Source of the DNA: CAZUFB01 sp964619775
GTDB lineage: Bacteria > Actinomycetota > Coriobacteriia > Coriobacteriales > UMGS124
DNA: 64,000 nt
Direction of reading: 5' to 3'
NCBI GenBank assembly: GCA_964619775.1
Contig: CAZUFB010000001.1
Coordinates: forward strand, 48,954-112,953
The notes under the pieces were generated by a model. That model worked only from the letters and a program-made list of their open reading frames with translations, had not been told where the DNA came from and ran no database searches. Numbering within the stretch: position 1 is the stretch's first letter; each line of letters begins with the position of its first letter. A program made the position numbers and the translations under genes. Below are positions 1-7,555 of this stretch, in pieces.

Positions 1-471
1 AACTACGCGATGAGCCTCTACCCCTACGAACTCGCCCACGAGCGCGGCTTCTCCGAGAACATGTTCCTCGACTCGCAGAGCCACACCTACGTCGAAGAGA
101 CCGGCGGTGCCAACTTCCTGTTCGTCGCGCAGGACGGCACCCTCGTGGTGCCTCAGTCGCACACCGACTCGATCCTGCCTTCCATCACGCGCCGCTCGCT
201 GGTGCACGTGGCCCGGGAGATGCTCGGTATGACGGTCGTCGAGCGCCCGGTGCGCTTCGACGAGGTTTCCTCGTTCACCGAGTGCGGTCTGTGCGGCACC
301 GCGGCCGTCATCTCGCCGGTGGGCAAGGTTGTGAACGGCGACCAGGTCGTCGAGTTCGCAAGCGGTATGGACGAGATGGGCCCGGTCATGACCAAGCTGC
401 GCGAGACCTTGACCGGCATTCAGGAGGGTGCGATCGAGGGCCCCGAGGGCTGGGTCGTCAAGATCTGCTAG
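1..471 (+). CDS. ilvE: Branched-chain amino acid aminotransferase, C-terminal part
   Basis: The reading frame is open from the first base, so the N-terminal half, including the PLP-binding lysine, lies outside the window. About 156 residues remain. They match the C-terminal half of fold-type IV aminotransferases: NYA start of a conserved block, then SHTYVEETGGANFLFV (family: YVEEVGTMNIFFV), SITRRSLVHVAREMLG, and CGTAAVISPVG near the end. The family moves the amino group between leucine, isoleucine or valine and 2-oxoglutarate in the cytoplasm, the last step of branched-chain synthesis or the first of breakdown. The gene ends at a strong terminator, so it is the last gene of its transcript. 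Confidence 0.9.
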   Translation, partial: NYAMSLYPYELAHERGFSENMFLDSQSHTYVEETGGANFLFVAQDGTLVVPQSHTDSILPSITRRSLVHVAREMLGMTVVERPVRFDEVSSFTECGLCGTAAVISPVGKVVNGDQVVEFASGMDEMGPVMTKLRETLTGIQEGAIEGPEGWVVKIC

Positions 472-530
472 CCGCCCCGATCGGTCCGAGGCCGGTTCGG
501 AGAATTTGTGGAACTCGTCAAAAAACCCGA

Positions 531-564
531 GGGCCCGTCTGTTCTCAGGCGGGCCCTTTTGTTT
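531..564 (+). terminator. Rho-independent terminator after ilvE
   Basis: Inverted repeat GGGCCCGTCT / AGGCGGGCCC with a 6-nt loop (one G-T pair), followed directly by TTTTGTTT. It lies about 60 bases after the ilvE stop. Confidence 0.85.
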
Positions 565-682
565 AAGCGTGACACAAATCGGGCCGCTGGTTACGTGTTT
601 TTGCCCGACGGCGACGGATATGCGACTGTTCTGCGTTTCTTGGAGCCCCTTGTTACCCGACGGAGTGAAAAAACTGATGGGA

Positions 683-709
683 TTGCTATCATGTCCTGTC
701 GGTTATTAT
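683..709 (+). promoter_or_regulatory. Possible promoter of the tyrosine-kinase pair
   Basis: An AT-rich stretch between the ilvE terminator and the Wzz-like gene holds TTGCTA and, 15 bases on, TATTAT. The spacing is short and other pairings are possible, so only the general location is suggested. Confidence 0.3.
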
Positions 710-753
710 GCATGTGCTTTTGATAGACGCTCGATTGGATACAAAGGAAGCCC

Positions 754-1413
754 ATGACACTGCTCGAACTGCTCACCCTGCTAAAAAAGCACCTGGCGCT
801 CGTCATCGTGCTGCCGATTGTCTGCGCGGTCGCGATGGGGGTCGTCGCCTACGGTTTCATGCCCAACGTCTACACGGCCGAGACGAGCCTTTACGTGCTC
901 TCGCAGTCGAGCAGCGAAAGCTCCACGTCGCTGCAGAGCGACCTGAGCGCCAGCCAGCTCGTCGCCAACGACGTCGCCGCGCTGCTCGAGAGCAGCCGCG
1001 TCATCGACGCGGCGGCCGTACAGCTTGGCCTCGAAGACCTGAGCGGCTACGACGTCAGCGTCACGAGCAGCACGAGCAGCCGCGTCATCACGATATCGGT
1101 CGAGGGGGAGGACCCGCAGGGTGCCGCCGACGTCGCCAACGCGATGGCCGAAAACGTATCCGAAGTTGTCATCGAGGTCATGAACGTCCAAAGCGTCAGC
1201 ATCGTGGACGAGGCCGTCGCCCCCGTCAATCCGAGCGGTCCGAACCGCACGATGTACGTCGCCGTGGCGTTCTTGGCGGGCCTGTTCATCGCCGTTGCCA
1301 TCGTCGTGCTCATCGACATGCTCAACACCAAGATCCGCAACTCCGAGGACGCCGAGGCCTTGCTGGGCGTGCCGGTCATCGGCCGCATGCCTGCAGTGAA
1401 AGGGAACAGGTAG
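754..1413 (+). CDS. Wzz/YveK-type chain-length and kinase-adaptor membrane protein
   Basis: 219 residues with the classic Wzz layout: an N-terminal membrane helix (about residues 14-37), an extracytoplasmic Ser/Thr-rich middle, a proline motif (NPSGPNR) and a second helix (about 168-191), followed by a short cytoplasmic tail. In Gram-positive bacteria such proteins set polysaccharide chain length and act as the transmembrane activator of a separate cytoplasmic tyrosine kinase. That partner is the next gene, 6 bases downstream. An AAGGAA ribosome site precedes the ATG. No glycosyltransferase, flippase or polymerase gene is nearby, so the polymer it controls is encoded elsewhere or not at all. 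Confidence 0.85.
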   Translation: MTLLELLTLLKKHLALVIVLPIVCAVAMGVVAYGFMPNVYTAETSLYVLSQSSSESSTSLQSDLSASQLVANDVAALLESSRVIDAAAVQLGLEDLSGYDVSVTSSTSSRVITISVEGEDPQGAADVANAMAENVSEVVIEVMNVQSVSIVDEAVAPVNPSGPNRTMYVAVAFLAGLFIAVAIVVLIDMLNTKIRNSEDAEALLGVPVIGRMPAVKGNR

Positions 1414-1419
1414 CCAGCC

Positions 1420-2208
1420 ATGAAGAAACGCTATACCGTCGACCGTTCTGTCCTGCAGAATTCCGCCAAGACCCTGTTGGCAAACATCCGTTTCGCGAAT
1501 GTCGACGATCCCATCAAGACGGTCGTTTTGACCTCCTCGGTCCCCAACGAAGGCAAGTCCACGGTGTCGGTGAACCTTGCCGAGGCCATCGCTTCAAGCG
1601 GTAAGACCTGCCTCGTGATGGAGTGCGACATGCGCAAGCGCTCGCTCTACCGCCACCTGGGTGTTCGTCCTGCGTCGGGCATCTACGCGGTGCTGACCGA
1701 CCAGGTGCCGCTTGACCAGGCGATCGTGGAGACCCGCATCCCCAACCTTTTCTTCCTCGACGCCGAGCCTTCGATTCCCAACCCGGCCGACATCATCTCC
1801 TCCAAACGCTTCGGCAAGCTGTTGCGTGTCCTTGAAGAGCGCTATGACTACATCGTGCTCGACACCCCGCCGGTAGGCACCTTCGTCGATGCGGCCATCC
1901 TTTCCTCGATGGTCGACGCCACGGTGTTCGTGCTGCGCGAGAACTTCGCCAAGCGTGCCGAAATTGAAAACGCCTTCTCCCAGCTCAAGAAGGCCGACGC
2001 CAACGTTATCGGCACGGTGCTCAACTTCTGTCAGGACGACGCCAACTCGTCGAGCTACTACTATTACGACTATTACAGCAAAGATACCGGCAAGAAGGGG
2101 AGCGGCCACCGCCATCACCACCACTCCTCCTCTTCGTTGTCCGCCGCGTCTGAGAGGGGCACCGCATCCTCTCCCGCGCCTGCTGCGGCCGGCAAGCGTT
2201 TTAAGTAA
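1420..2208 (+). CDS. Bacterial tyrosine kinase (BY-kinase, CpsD/CapB/YwqD family)
   Basis: 262 residues. The motifs that define BY-kinases are all present: Walker A VPNEGKST (41-48), Walker A' VMECDMRK (67-74) and Walker B YIVLDTPP (144-151). The tail carries the autophosphorylation cluster YYYYDYY (213-219), then an unusual His run (HHHH, 232-235) and a Ser/Ala-rich end. The enzyme phosphorylates itself and partner proteins on tyrosine and is activated by the Wzz-like protein encoded just upstream. AGGGAACAGG lies 9 bases before the ATG. A matching phosphatase of the PHP type is encoded about 2.9 kb downstream. A terminator follows the gene, so the transcript is probably only these two genes. 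Confidence 0.92.
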   Translation: MKKRYTVDRSVLQNSAKTLLANIRFANVDDPIKTVVLTSSVPNEGKSTVSVNLAEAIASSGKTCLVMECDMRKRSLYRHLGVRPASGIYAVLTDQVPLDQAIVETRIPNLFFLDAEPSIPNPADIISSKRFGKLLRVLEERYDYIVLDTPPVGTFVDAAILSSMVDATVFVLRENFAKRAEIENAFSQLKKADANVIGTVLNFCQDDANSSSYYYYDYYSKDTGKKGSGHRHHHHSSSSLSAASERGTASSPAPAAAGKRFK

Positions 2209-2260
2209 ACGGCGCGATGCGCCTTCGTCCCGGCAGGGCGTCTCGGTTGGTTTGCGTCTG

Positions 2261-2298
2261 CGCGCCCGGAAGGCCGAGGCCTTTCGGGCGCGTTTTGT
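2261..2298 (+). terminator. Rho-independent terminator after the tyrosine kinase
   Basis: A near-perfect 15-base inverted repeat (CGCGCCCGGAAGGCC with GGCCTTTCGGGCGCG) followed by TTTTGTTG. Confidence 0.85.
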
Positions 2299-2373
2299 TG
2301 AGCGCGGCGCTGCGCGCCGTTTCGCGTCGCCCCCGGGGAAGGCGACGTGAAGATTCAGAAAGGCGGACTGCCC

Positions 2374-3861
2374 ATGCCCATACGTGCGGGTTTCGACAAC
2401 GACCGCTATATCGAGCTGCAGGCCGAACGCATCAAGGATCGCATCTCCCAGTTCGGCGGCAAGCTGTACCTCGAGTTCGGCGGCAAGCTGTTCGACGACT
2501 ACCATGCGGCGCGCGTGCTGCCCGGCTTCGAGCCCGACACCAAGTTCCGCATGCTGCTCAGCATGGTGGACGACGTCGAGATCCTCGTCGTCATCAACGC
2601 CGACGACATCGAGAAGAACAAGCGGCGCGGCGACCTGGGCATCACCTACGACGAGGACGTGCTGCGCCTTTTGGACGCCTTCCGTGGGATGGGCTTCTAC
2701 GTGGGCGGCGTCGTGGTGACGCGCTATGCCGGCCAGACGGGAACCGACGCGTTCTGCCGCAGGCTCGACGACCTTGGGATGCGTTGGTATCGCCACTATC
2801 CGATCAACGGATATCCCTACGACGTCGAGCGCATCGTGGGCGACGACGGCTTCGGTAAAAACGACTACGTCGAAACGTCGCGCCCGCTCGTGGTGGTGAC
2901 GGCGCCCGGTCCCGGCAGCGGCAAGATGGCAACCTGCCTGTCGCAGCTTTTTCACGAGTTCAAACGCGGGGTGGCCGCCGGCTACGCCAAGTACGAGACC
3001 TTCCCGGTATGGAACCTTCCGCTCAAACACCCGGTAAACATCGCCTACGAGGCAGCGACGGCAGACCTCAACGACGCCAACGTCATCGACCCGTTCCATC
3101 TTGAAGCCTACGGCGAAGTCGCCGTCAACTACAACCGCGACGTCGAGACGTTCCCCGTGCTCAAAGCAATGATGGAGAAGATCATGGGCGAGAGCCCCTA
3201 CCGGTCTCCCACCGACATGGGCGTCAACATGGCGGGCTTCGCCATTGCGGACGACGAGGCCGTGAGCGTCGCTGCCAAGGCCGAGATCGTGCGGCGCTAC
3301 TTCCAGGCGGCCGCCGAGTCCAAGCGCACCGGGTTGGGGGAGGGGCAGGTGGCCACGCTCGAGCTGCTCATGAAGCAGGCGGGCGTCGACGCGGACCTGT
3401 CGCCCGCCCGTGCGGCGGCCCTGTCCAAGGAGAGGCAGACCGGGGCCCCGGCGGGCGCCCTGCAGCTGCCTGACGGGCGCATCGTGACCGGGCGCACCTC
3501 CGCAAGGCTGGGCGCCGCCTCCTCGCTTCTGCTCAACGCCCTCAAACAGGTGGCTGGCATTCCCGAGGAGACCTATATCATCAGCGACGAGGCGCTCGAC
3601 CCCATCTGCCGCCTCAAGACTGCGTGCCTGCGCAGCAAGAACCCGCGACTGCATCCAGAGGAGATGCTCATCGCGCTGTCGGTGAGCGCCTCGTCAAACC
3701 CGCTTGCGGCCCGTGCCATCGACTGCGTGCGCGAGCTGGCAGGGTGCGACGCCTATTTCTCGGTCATCGTCTCGATTGCCGACGAGAAGCTTTATCGCAC
3801 ACTGGGTGTCAACGTGTGCTGCGAGCCGAAGTTCGAACGGCGCACGTTTTATCACCGGTAG
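2374..3861 (+). CDS. DUF1846 family protein
   Basis: 495 residues. The opening GFDNDRYIELQAERIKDRI, then GGKLYLEFGGKLFDDYHAARVLPGFEPD, and the phrase TAPGPGSGKMATCLSQLFHE in the middle are typical of the DUF1846 family, cytoplasmic proteins of about 500 residues found in many anaerobes. A structure is known for the family but its reaction is not settled; the GPGSGK stretch resembles a phosphate-binding loop. I start at the ATG whose ribosome site is AGAAAGGCGG and which matches where relatives begin. A GTG 27 bases upstream with GGAAGG before it is a possible alternative. The gene stands alone between a terminator and the convergent stress-protein gene. Confidence 0.85.
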   Translation: MPIRAGFDNDRYIELQAERIKDRISQFGGKLYLEFGGKLFDDYHAARVLPGFEPDTKFRMLLSMVDDVEILVVINADDIEKNKRRGDLGITYDEDVLRLLDAFRGMGFYVGGVVVTRYAGQTGTDAFCRRLDDLGMRWYRHYPINGYPYDVERIVGDDGFGKNDYVETSRPLVVVTAPGPGSGKMATCLSQLFHEFKRGVAAGYAKYETFPVWNLPLKHPVNIAYEAATADLNDANVIDPFHLEAYGEVAVNYNRDVETFPVLKAMMEKIMGESPYRSPTDMGVNMAGFAIADDEAVSVAAKAEIVRRYFQAAAESKRTGLGEGQVATLELLMKQAGVDADLSPARAAALSKERQTGAPAGALQLPDGRIVTGRTSARLGAASSLLLNALKQVAGIPEETYIISDEALDPICRLKTACLRSKNPRLHPEEMLIALSVSASSNPLAARAIDCVRELAGCDAYFSVIVSIADEKLYRTLGVNVCCEPKFERRTFYHR

Positions 3862-3913
3862 GCCGAGCGCGCGTCAAGCGCGGGGCGTGTCCGGCCCGAC
3901 GGCGCCGGCCGCG

Positions 3914-4396
3914 CTACTTGACGGTGAGCACCGGGATGTCGGCCGAGCGCAGCACCGCCGTGCTGACGCTGCCGAGCATGCTGCGCAAGGCTCCTAGGCC
4001 GCGTCGACCCATCACGATGAGGTCGCAGCCGTTTTCTGCGGCGTAGTCGGTGATGCCCGAGGCGGCGGAGACGCCCAGGGTCGCCTCGACGGCCGCCCGT
4101 CCGCCCAGACCCTCGATGAGCGGGGCCGCCTGTTCGGCCGCCGCGGTGCGGGCTCGGTCGAGCGCCGCCTCCACCGAGGAGCGGTAGCCGTCGTAGTCGA
4201 GCATCTCGATGGACATGCTGTCGAAGGCGCTCGTGCTTTCGGGGCCCATCGGTGCGCCGACGCTTGCGGAGGGCACGACGCTCACGACGCTAAGGCGCGC
4301 CGTGGGGTCGTCGCGTACGAGGTCGACGGCGATGCCGAGGGCGTTGAGCGCAGGATCGGACCCGTCGAAGGGGACCATGACGTTTTTGAACCGCAT
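3914..4396 (-). CDS. Universal stress protein (UspA family)
   Basis: 160 residues, one Usp domain. It begins RFKNVMVPFDGSDPALNAL and ends with the ATP-binding signature GRRGLGALRSMLGS (G-x2-G-x9-G-S), followed by RSADIPVLTVK. ATP-binding Usp proteins are small cytoplasmic dimers linked to stress survival, with no single agreed reaction. AAAGGAGCACC precedes the ATG. The reading frame continues upstream for 45 codons, but those codons lack family similarity and a ribosome site. It converges with the DUF1846 gene and diverges from the small DUF1292 gene. Confidence 0.92.
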   Translation of the reverse strand: MRFKNVMVPFDGSDPALNALGIAVDLVRDDPTARLSVVSVVPSASVGAPMGPESTSAFDSMSIEMLDYDGYRSSVEAALDRARTAAAEQAAPLIEGLGGRAAVEATLGVSAASGITDYAAENGCDLIVMGRRGLGALRSMLGSVSTAVLRSADIPVLTVK

Positions 4397-4462
4397 GGCG
4401 GTGCTCCTTTCCGTATGGGACTCAAGTATGCGCCATCCTGTGGCGGTTTGTGCGCTCTTTTT

Positions 4463-4498
4463 GCACCCGGGCACCGCTGCGGCACCCGGGCGTACAAT
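4463..4498. promoter_or_regulatory. Repeated GCACCCGGGC boxes and -10 in the divergent usp/DUF1292 region
   Basis: GCACCCGGGC occurs twice, 19 bases apart start to start (at 4463 and 4482). The second copy abuts a good plus-strand -10 hexamer TACAAT (4493-4498). Two turns of the helix between boxes is a usual spacing for a bound dimer or pair of dimers. No regulator is known. Confidence 0.35.
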
Positions 4499-4561
4499 GA
4501 CCGCCATACGTCCCCAACGGCGGCACCGCACGCCGCCCGACCGGCAAGGGAGGCCTATACC

Positions 4562-4933
4562 ATGGCCGACGGTACAACCGTCTCCGACGACCTCGACGGC
4601 ATCGACCTGCTCTCGTGCGACTTCACCTTCCGCGCTCCCGACAACGGGGGCGCCTATGCGCGCTATGACGCGCTGTTCGCTTTTGTCGCGGAAGAAAGCG
4701 GTGCCGCCTACCTGGTCTATGCAGACGCCGTGCCCGACGAGAGGGGAGAGGTGGGAACCTATGCCTCGCAGGTGCTCGACCTGGGGCAGGTCGAGCGCGC
4801 CACGGCGCAGGTCGAGGCGGGCTGCACGCCCAGGAAGCCGCCGGTCCTCGATCTCGCCGCCATCGAAGACGAGGCGGTGTGGGACCTGGTGGGCCGCGTG
4901 CTTGCCGCCGTGGAGGCCGAAGAGGAGGACTGA
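4562..4933 (+). CDS. DUF1292-like small acidic protein
   Basis: 123 residues, strongly acidic with a C-terminal EAEEED. The order of a short beta-rich core (AAYLVYADAV, GTYASQVLDLG) and an acidic helix starting DLAAIEDEAVWDLVGRVL resembles DUF1292 (YrzB-type) proteins, small cytoplasmic proteins of unknown function that often sit near alaS or Holliday-junction genes in Firmicutes. Here the neighbours are a stress protein and a phosphatase instead. AAGGGAGGC lies 8 bases before the ATG. The family call rests on pattern, not on a decisive motif. Confidence 0.6.
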   Translation: MADGTTVSDDLDGIDLLSCDFTFRAPDNGGAYARYDALFAFVAEESGAAYLVYADAVPDERGEVGTYASQVLDLGQVERATAQVEAGCTPRKPPVLDLAAIEDEAVWDLVGRVLAAVEAEEED

Positions 4934-5085
4934 GGTTTTGCCGGACTCTGCGCGCGGTGTACGGGACTTGCAAGTCGTGTGCGTCTAACTTGTGTTTGCA
5001 CGCCGGCAGGTACCGACCGTGCTACGCTATGCGGGCACGGCGGAGTCGTCTCCGCGGTCAACGTCTCTCGCCGAAAGGGGTTTTC

Positions 5086-5742
5086 GTGCGCGACATCCAC
5101 TGCCATATCCTGCCCGGTGTCGACGACGGCGCGAAGGACCTCGAGGAAAGCCTTGCGATGCTCGAGGCCGCCAAGAGCCACGGCGTCACCAGCATCGTCT
5201 GCACGCCGCACTGCCGCGAGCCCTACTTCGACTACGACGCGATGTGGGAGGCCTACCACCTCCTCGTGGGGCACGCCGGCGGCTTTCCGCTGCAGATGGG
5301 CTTCGAGGTGAACCATGCCAAACTTATGGAGCTCGGCATGGAGTGGGCGGACCGGCTGCACTTCGACGGCAGCGACGAGTTTCTGCTCGAACTGTCGACC
5401 CGGGCCACCGACGTCGAGTTCAAGCAGTACGAGCGCACGGTCTACGAGCTGCAGTGCAAGGGCTACGAAGTCATCATCGCCCATCCCGAACGCTACCGCC
5501 TTATCCAAAAGGACGTCTCCTATGCCGAGGAGTTCGTGCAGATGGGATGCAAGCTCCAGGCGTCGGCGGACTTTCTCAAAGGCGGCCGCCTCGGACGCGA
5601 GAAGAAGCCTGCCCAGCGCCTGTTCAACGCGCGCCTCTACACCTACATCGCAAGCGACGCGCACTGCGCGGAGCACTACCGGTATTTTCAGGAGGCGGTG
5701 GCGGAGTACCCCGTGCGCGGCCGCCATTTTGCCGCCTCTTAG
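5086..5742 (+). CDS. PHP-domain protein tyrosine phosphatase (CpsB/CapC/YwqE family)
   Basis: 218 residues from a GTG start with GAAAGGGG five bases upstream. The reading frame is open for a further 69 codons upstream, but those do not resemble the family. Metal-binding motifs of the PHP fold are clear: DIHCHILPGVDDG at the start, CTPHCRE, then IIAHPERY and ASDAHC near the end. These manganese-dependent enzymes remove phosphate from tyrosine on the BY-kinase, so it is the natural partner of the kinase about 2.9 kb upstream. In most genomes the three are adjacent; here three unrelated genes lie between. Confidence 0.92.
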   Translation: MRDIHCHILPGVDDGAKDLEESLAMLEAAKSHGVTSIVCTPHCREPYFDYDAMWEAYHLLVGHAGGFPLQMGFEVNHAKLMELGMEWADRLHFDGSDEFLLELSTRATDVEFKQYERTVYELQCKGYEVIIAHPERYRLIQKDVSYAEEFVQMGCKLQASADFLKGGRLGREKKPAQRLFNARLYTYIASDAHCAEHYRYFQEAVAEYPVRGRHFAAS

Positions 5743-5776
5743 GGCGGCGGGCCCCTTTAGAGCGATTCTCAAATGC

Positions 5777-5812
5777 CGAGCCTCGTTGCGCTCGGGCTCG
5801 CGTACCTTTTTG
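5777..5812 (+). terminator. Possible terminator after the phosphatase
   Basis: CGAGCC / GGCTCG with a 12-nt loop, then TTTTT nine bases later. The stem is short and the T-run detached. The rest of this 270-base gap holds an AT-rich patch (about 5870-5895, TTAAAAT and TAGAAAAT) that probably contains the promoter of the next gene. Confidence 0.3.
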
Positions 5813-6014
5813 GCACCCATCCCCTGCGCCTCGCGCAGCTATTCTGCGGATTTCCCCGGTTCCCCATAACGTGCTTAAAATGTGGTAGAAAATCCTCACG
5901 GGGCCGCCCGCGTCGGAGGCGGGCCGCATCCGGCTTGCGTCTGGTGTCCCAACCGTTGAATGCCGTCCGACGGCGGGCCGAGCGCCCGGCTGCGGACGGG
6001 GCGAGGAGGTAGCT

Positions 6015-7514
6015 ATGTCCGAAGAGCGTTGCGAGCAGAAGCCAGGCTGCACGGCGGGCGACAAGCCCAAGCGCGCGTTCAAGGAGGTGCCCGAGGCCGC
6101 CCAGGCGCGCCTCACATGGGTCTGCGAGGGTCGGGAGATCGCGTACACGGCGCGCGCCGCCCACATCGAGGTGCGCGAAGACGACGGCGAGCCCATCGGG
6201 TCCCTGTTCACGCTGACCTACACGGCCGTCGACGCCGACGGCAACGCCGACCCGGCGCGCCCGGTGACCTTCTGCTTCAACGGTGGCCCTGGAAGCGCGA
6301 GCGTCCTCGTGAACGTCGGCGGCATCGGGCCGCGCCGCGCGGTCCCCAACGGCGACCGCCGCATCGGGCCGGCCCCCTATGCCATCGAGGACAACCCCTG
6401 CACGCTGCTCAAGGTGAGCGACCTGGTGTTCATCGACGCGCTGGGCACCGGCTGGTCGGTGCTCGCCGACAACGTCGAGCCCAAGCGCGCCTGGGGCGTC
6501 GACAACGACGCCGACTGCTTCGCGCGCTGCATCGCCGCCTGGCTTGAGGAGACCGGGCGCTGGAACTCGCCGCTCTACCTGTTCGGCGAGTCTTACGGCA
6601 CCACGCGCAACGCCGTGCTCTGCCGCACGCTCGAGCAGCGCGCCATCGGGCTCAACGGCGTCGTGATGCTTTCCGCCATCTTCGACTGGACGCCTACCGT
6701 CCCCGGCAACGACGCCAACTACGTCCAGCTGTTCCCCACCTTCGCGGCGATCGCCAAGTACCACGGCCGCAGCGAGCTGGGCGAGGGGCTCTCCGACGAC
6801 GAGCTGTTCGAGCGCGCCTGCACCTTCGCCGAAACGCGGCTGGCCCCGGCGCTGCTGCTCGGCGACCGCCTCGAAGCCGACGTCGAGACCGAGCTTGCCA
6901 AGGAGATGGCCAAATACCTCGGCCTTTCCAAGAAGTACCTCCTTCGCAAGCACCTGCGTGTCGAGCTCACCGACTTCCGTCAGGAGCTACTGCGCGACGA
7001 AGGCCGCGTCTGCGGCCGCCTCGACGGGCGCTTCACCTTCGAGGCGGGCAACTTCCTGCAGACGAGCGCCGAGGGAACGCCGGAGGACGACCCGAGCGAC
7101 TCCGCCACGAAGGCCGCGTGGGCCGCGGCGTTCCGCACCATCGTGTCGGGCGAGATCGGCTACCGCAACCCGCTGCCCTACAAGATGAGCGCCTGGGAGA
7201 CCGTGGGCCTGTCGTGGGTCCACACCCACACGAGCGCCGGCGCCGCCTACAAGGCCGAGACCCCCAACGTGGCCTACGACCTGGCCGAGACGATGCGCCA
7301 CAACCCGCTTATGAAGGTCATCGTCCTGGGCGGCCGCTACGACCTCGCCACCCCGTTCCTCGGTCCCATCGAGGACATGTCCCGCATGTACCTGGGCCCC
7401 GAGGTGAAGAAGAACCTGTCGTGGAAGCTCTACGACGCCGGCCACATGATCTACGTGAACCCCGACGCCTGCGTGAAGATGGCCGCCGACGTGGAGGAGT
7501 TCTACCGGAGCTAA
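6015..7514 (+). CDS. Serine carboxypeptidase-like protein, peptidase family S10
   Basis: 499 residues. The S10 hallmarks are present: NGGPGS (89-94), the alpha/beta-hydrolase nucleophile elbow GESYG with Ser193, a later Asp in GGRYDLATP (Asp443) and His in YDAGHMIYVN (His477). Family members trim C-terminal residues or act as esterases, usually in acidic secreted settings. This one has no signal peptide; its N-terminus is charged (KPKRAFKEV), so it should be cytoplasmic. GAGGAGG lies 6 bases before the ATG. It is a single-gene unit that converges with the U32 gene. Confidence 0.9.
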   Translation: MSEERCEQKPGCTAGDKPKRAFKEVPEAAQARLTWVCEGREIAYTARAAHIEVREDDGEPIGSLFTLTYTAVDADGNADPARPVTFCFNGGPGSASVLVNVGGIGPRRAVPNGDRRIGPAPYAIEDNPCTLLKVSDLVFIDALGTGWSVLADNVEPKRAWGVDNDADCFARCIAAWLEETGRWNSPLYLFGESYGTTRNAVLCRTLEQRAIGLNGVVMLSAIFDWTPTVPGNDANYVQLFPTFAAIAKYHGRSELGEGLSDDELFERACTFAETRLAPALLLGDRLEADVETELAKEMAKYLGLSKKYLLRKHLRVELTDFRQELLRDEGRVCGRLDGRFTFEAGNFLQTSAEGTPEDDPSDSATKAAWAAAFRTIVSGEIGYRNPLPYKMSAWETVGLSWVHTHTSAGAAYKAETPNVAYDLAETMRHNPLMKVIVLGGRYDLATPFLGPIEDMSRMYLGPEVKKNLSWKLYDAGHMIYVNPDACVKMAADVEEFYRS

Positions 7515-7519
7515 GGGCC

Positions 7520-7555
7520 GGGTCCGGCCGTCCGCCTTCCCGATCGGCCGGACCC
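7520..7555. terminator. Bidirectional hairpin between convergent genes
   Basis: Perfect 11-base inverted repeat GGGTCCGGCCG / CGGCCGGACCC with a 14-nt loop. The right arm reaches into the U32 stop codon. There is no T-run, so termination in either direction is inferred. Confidence 0.5.
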
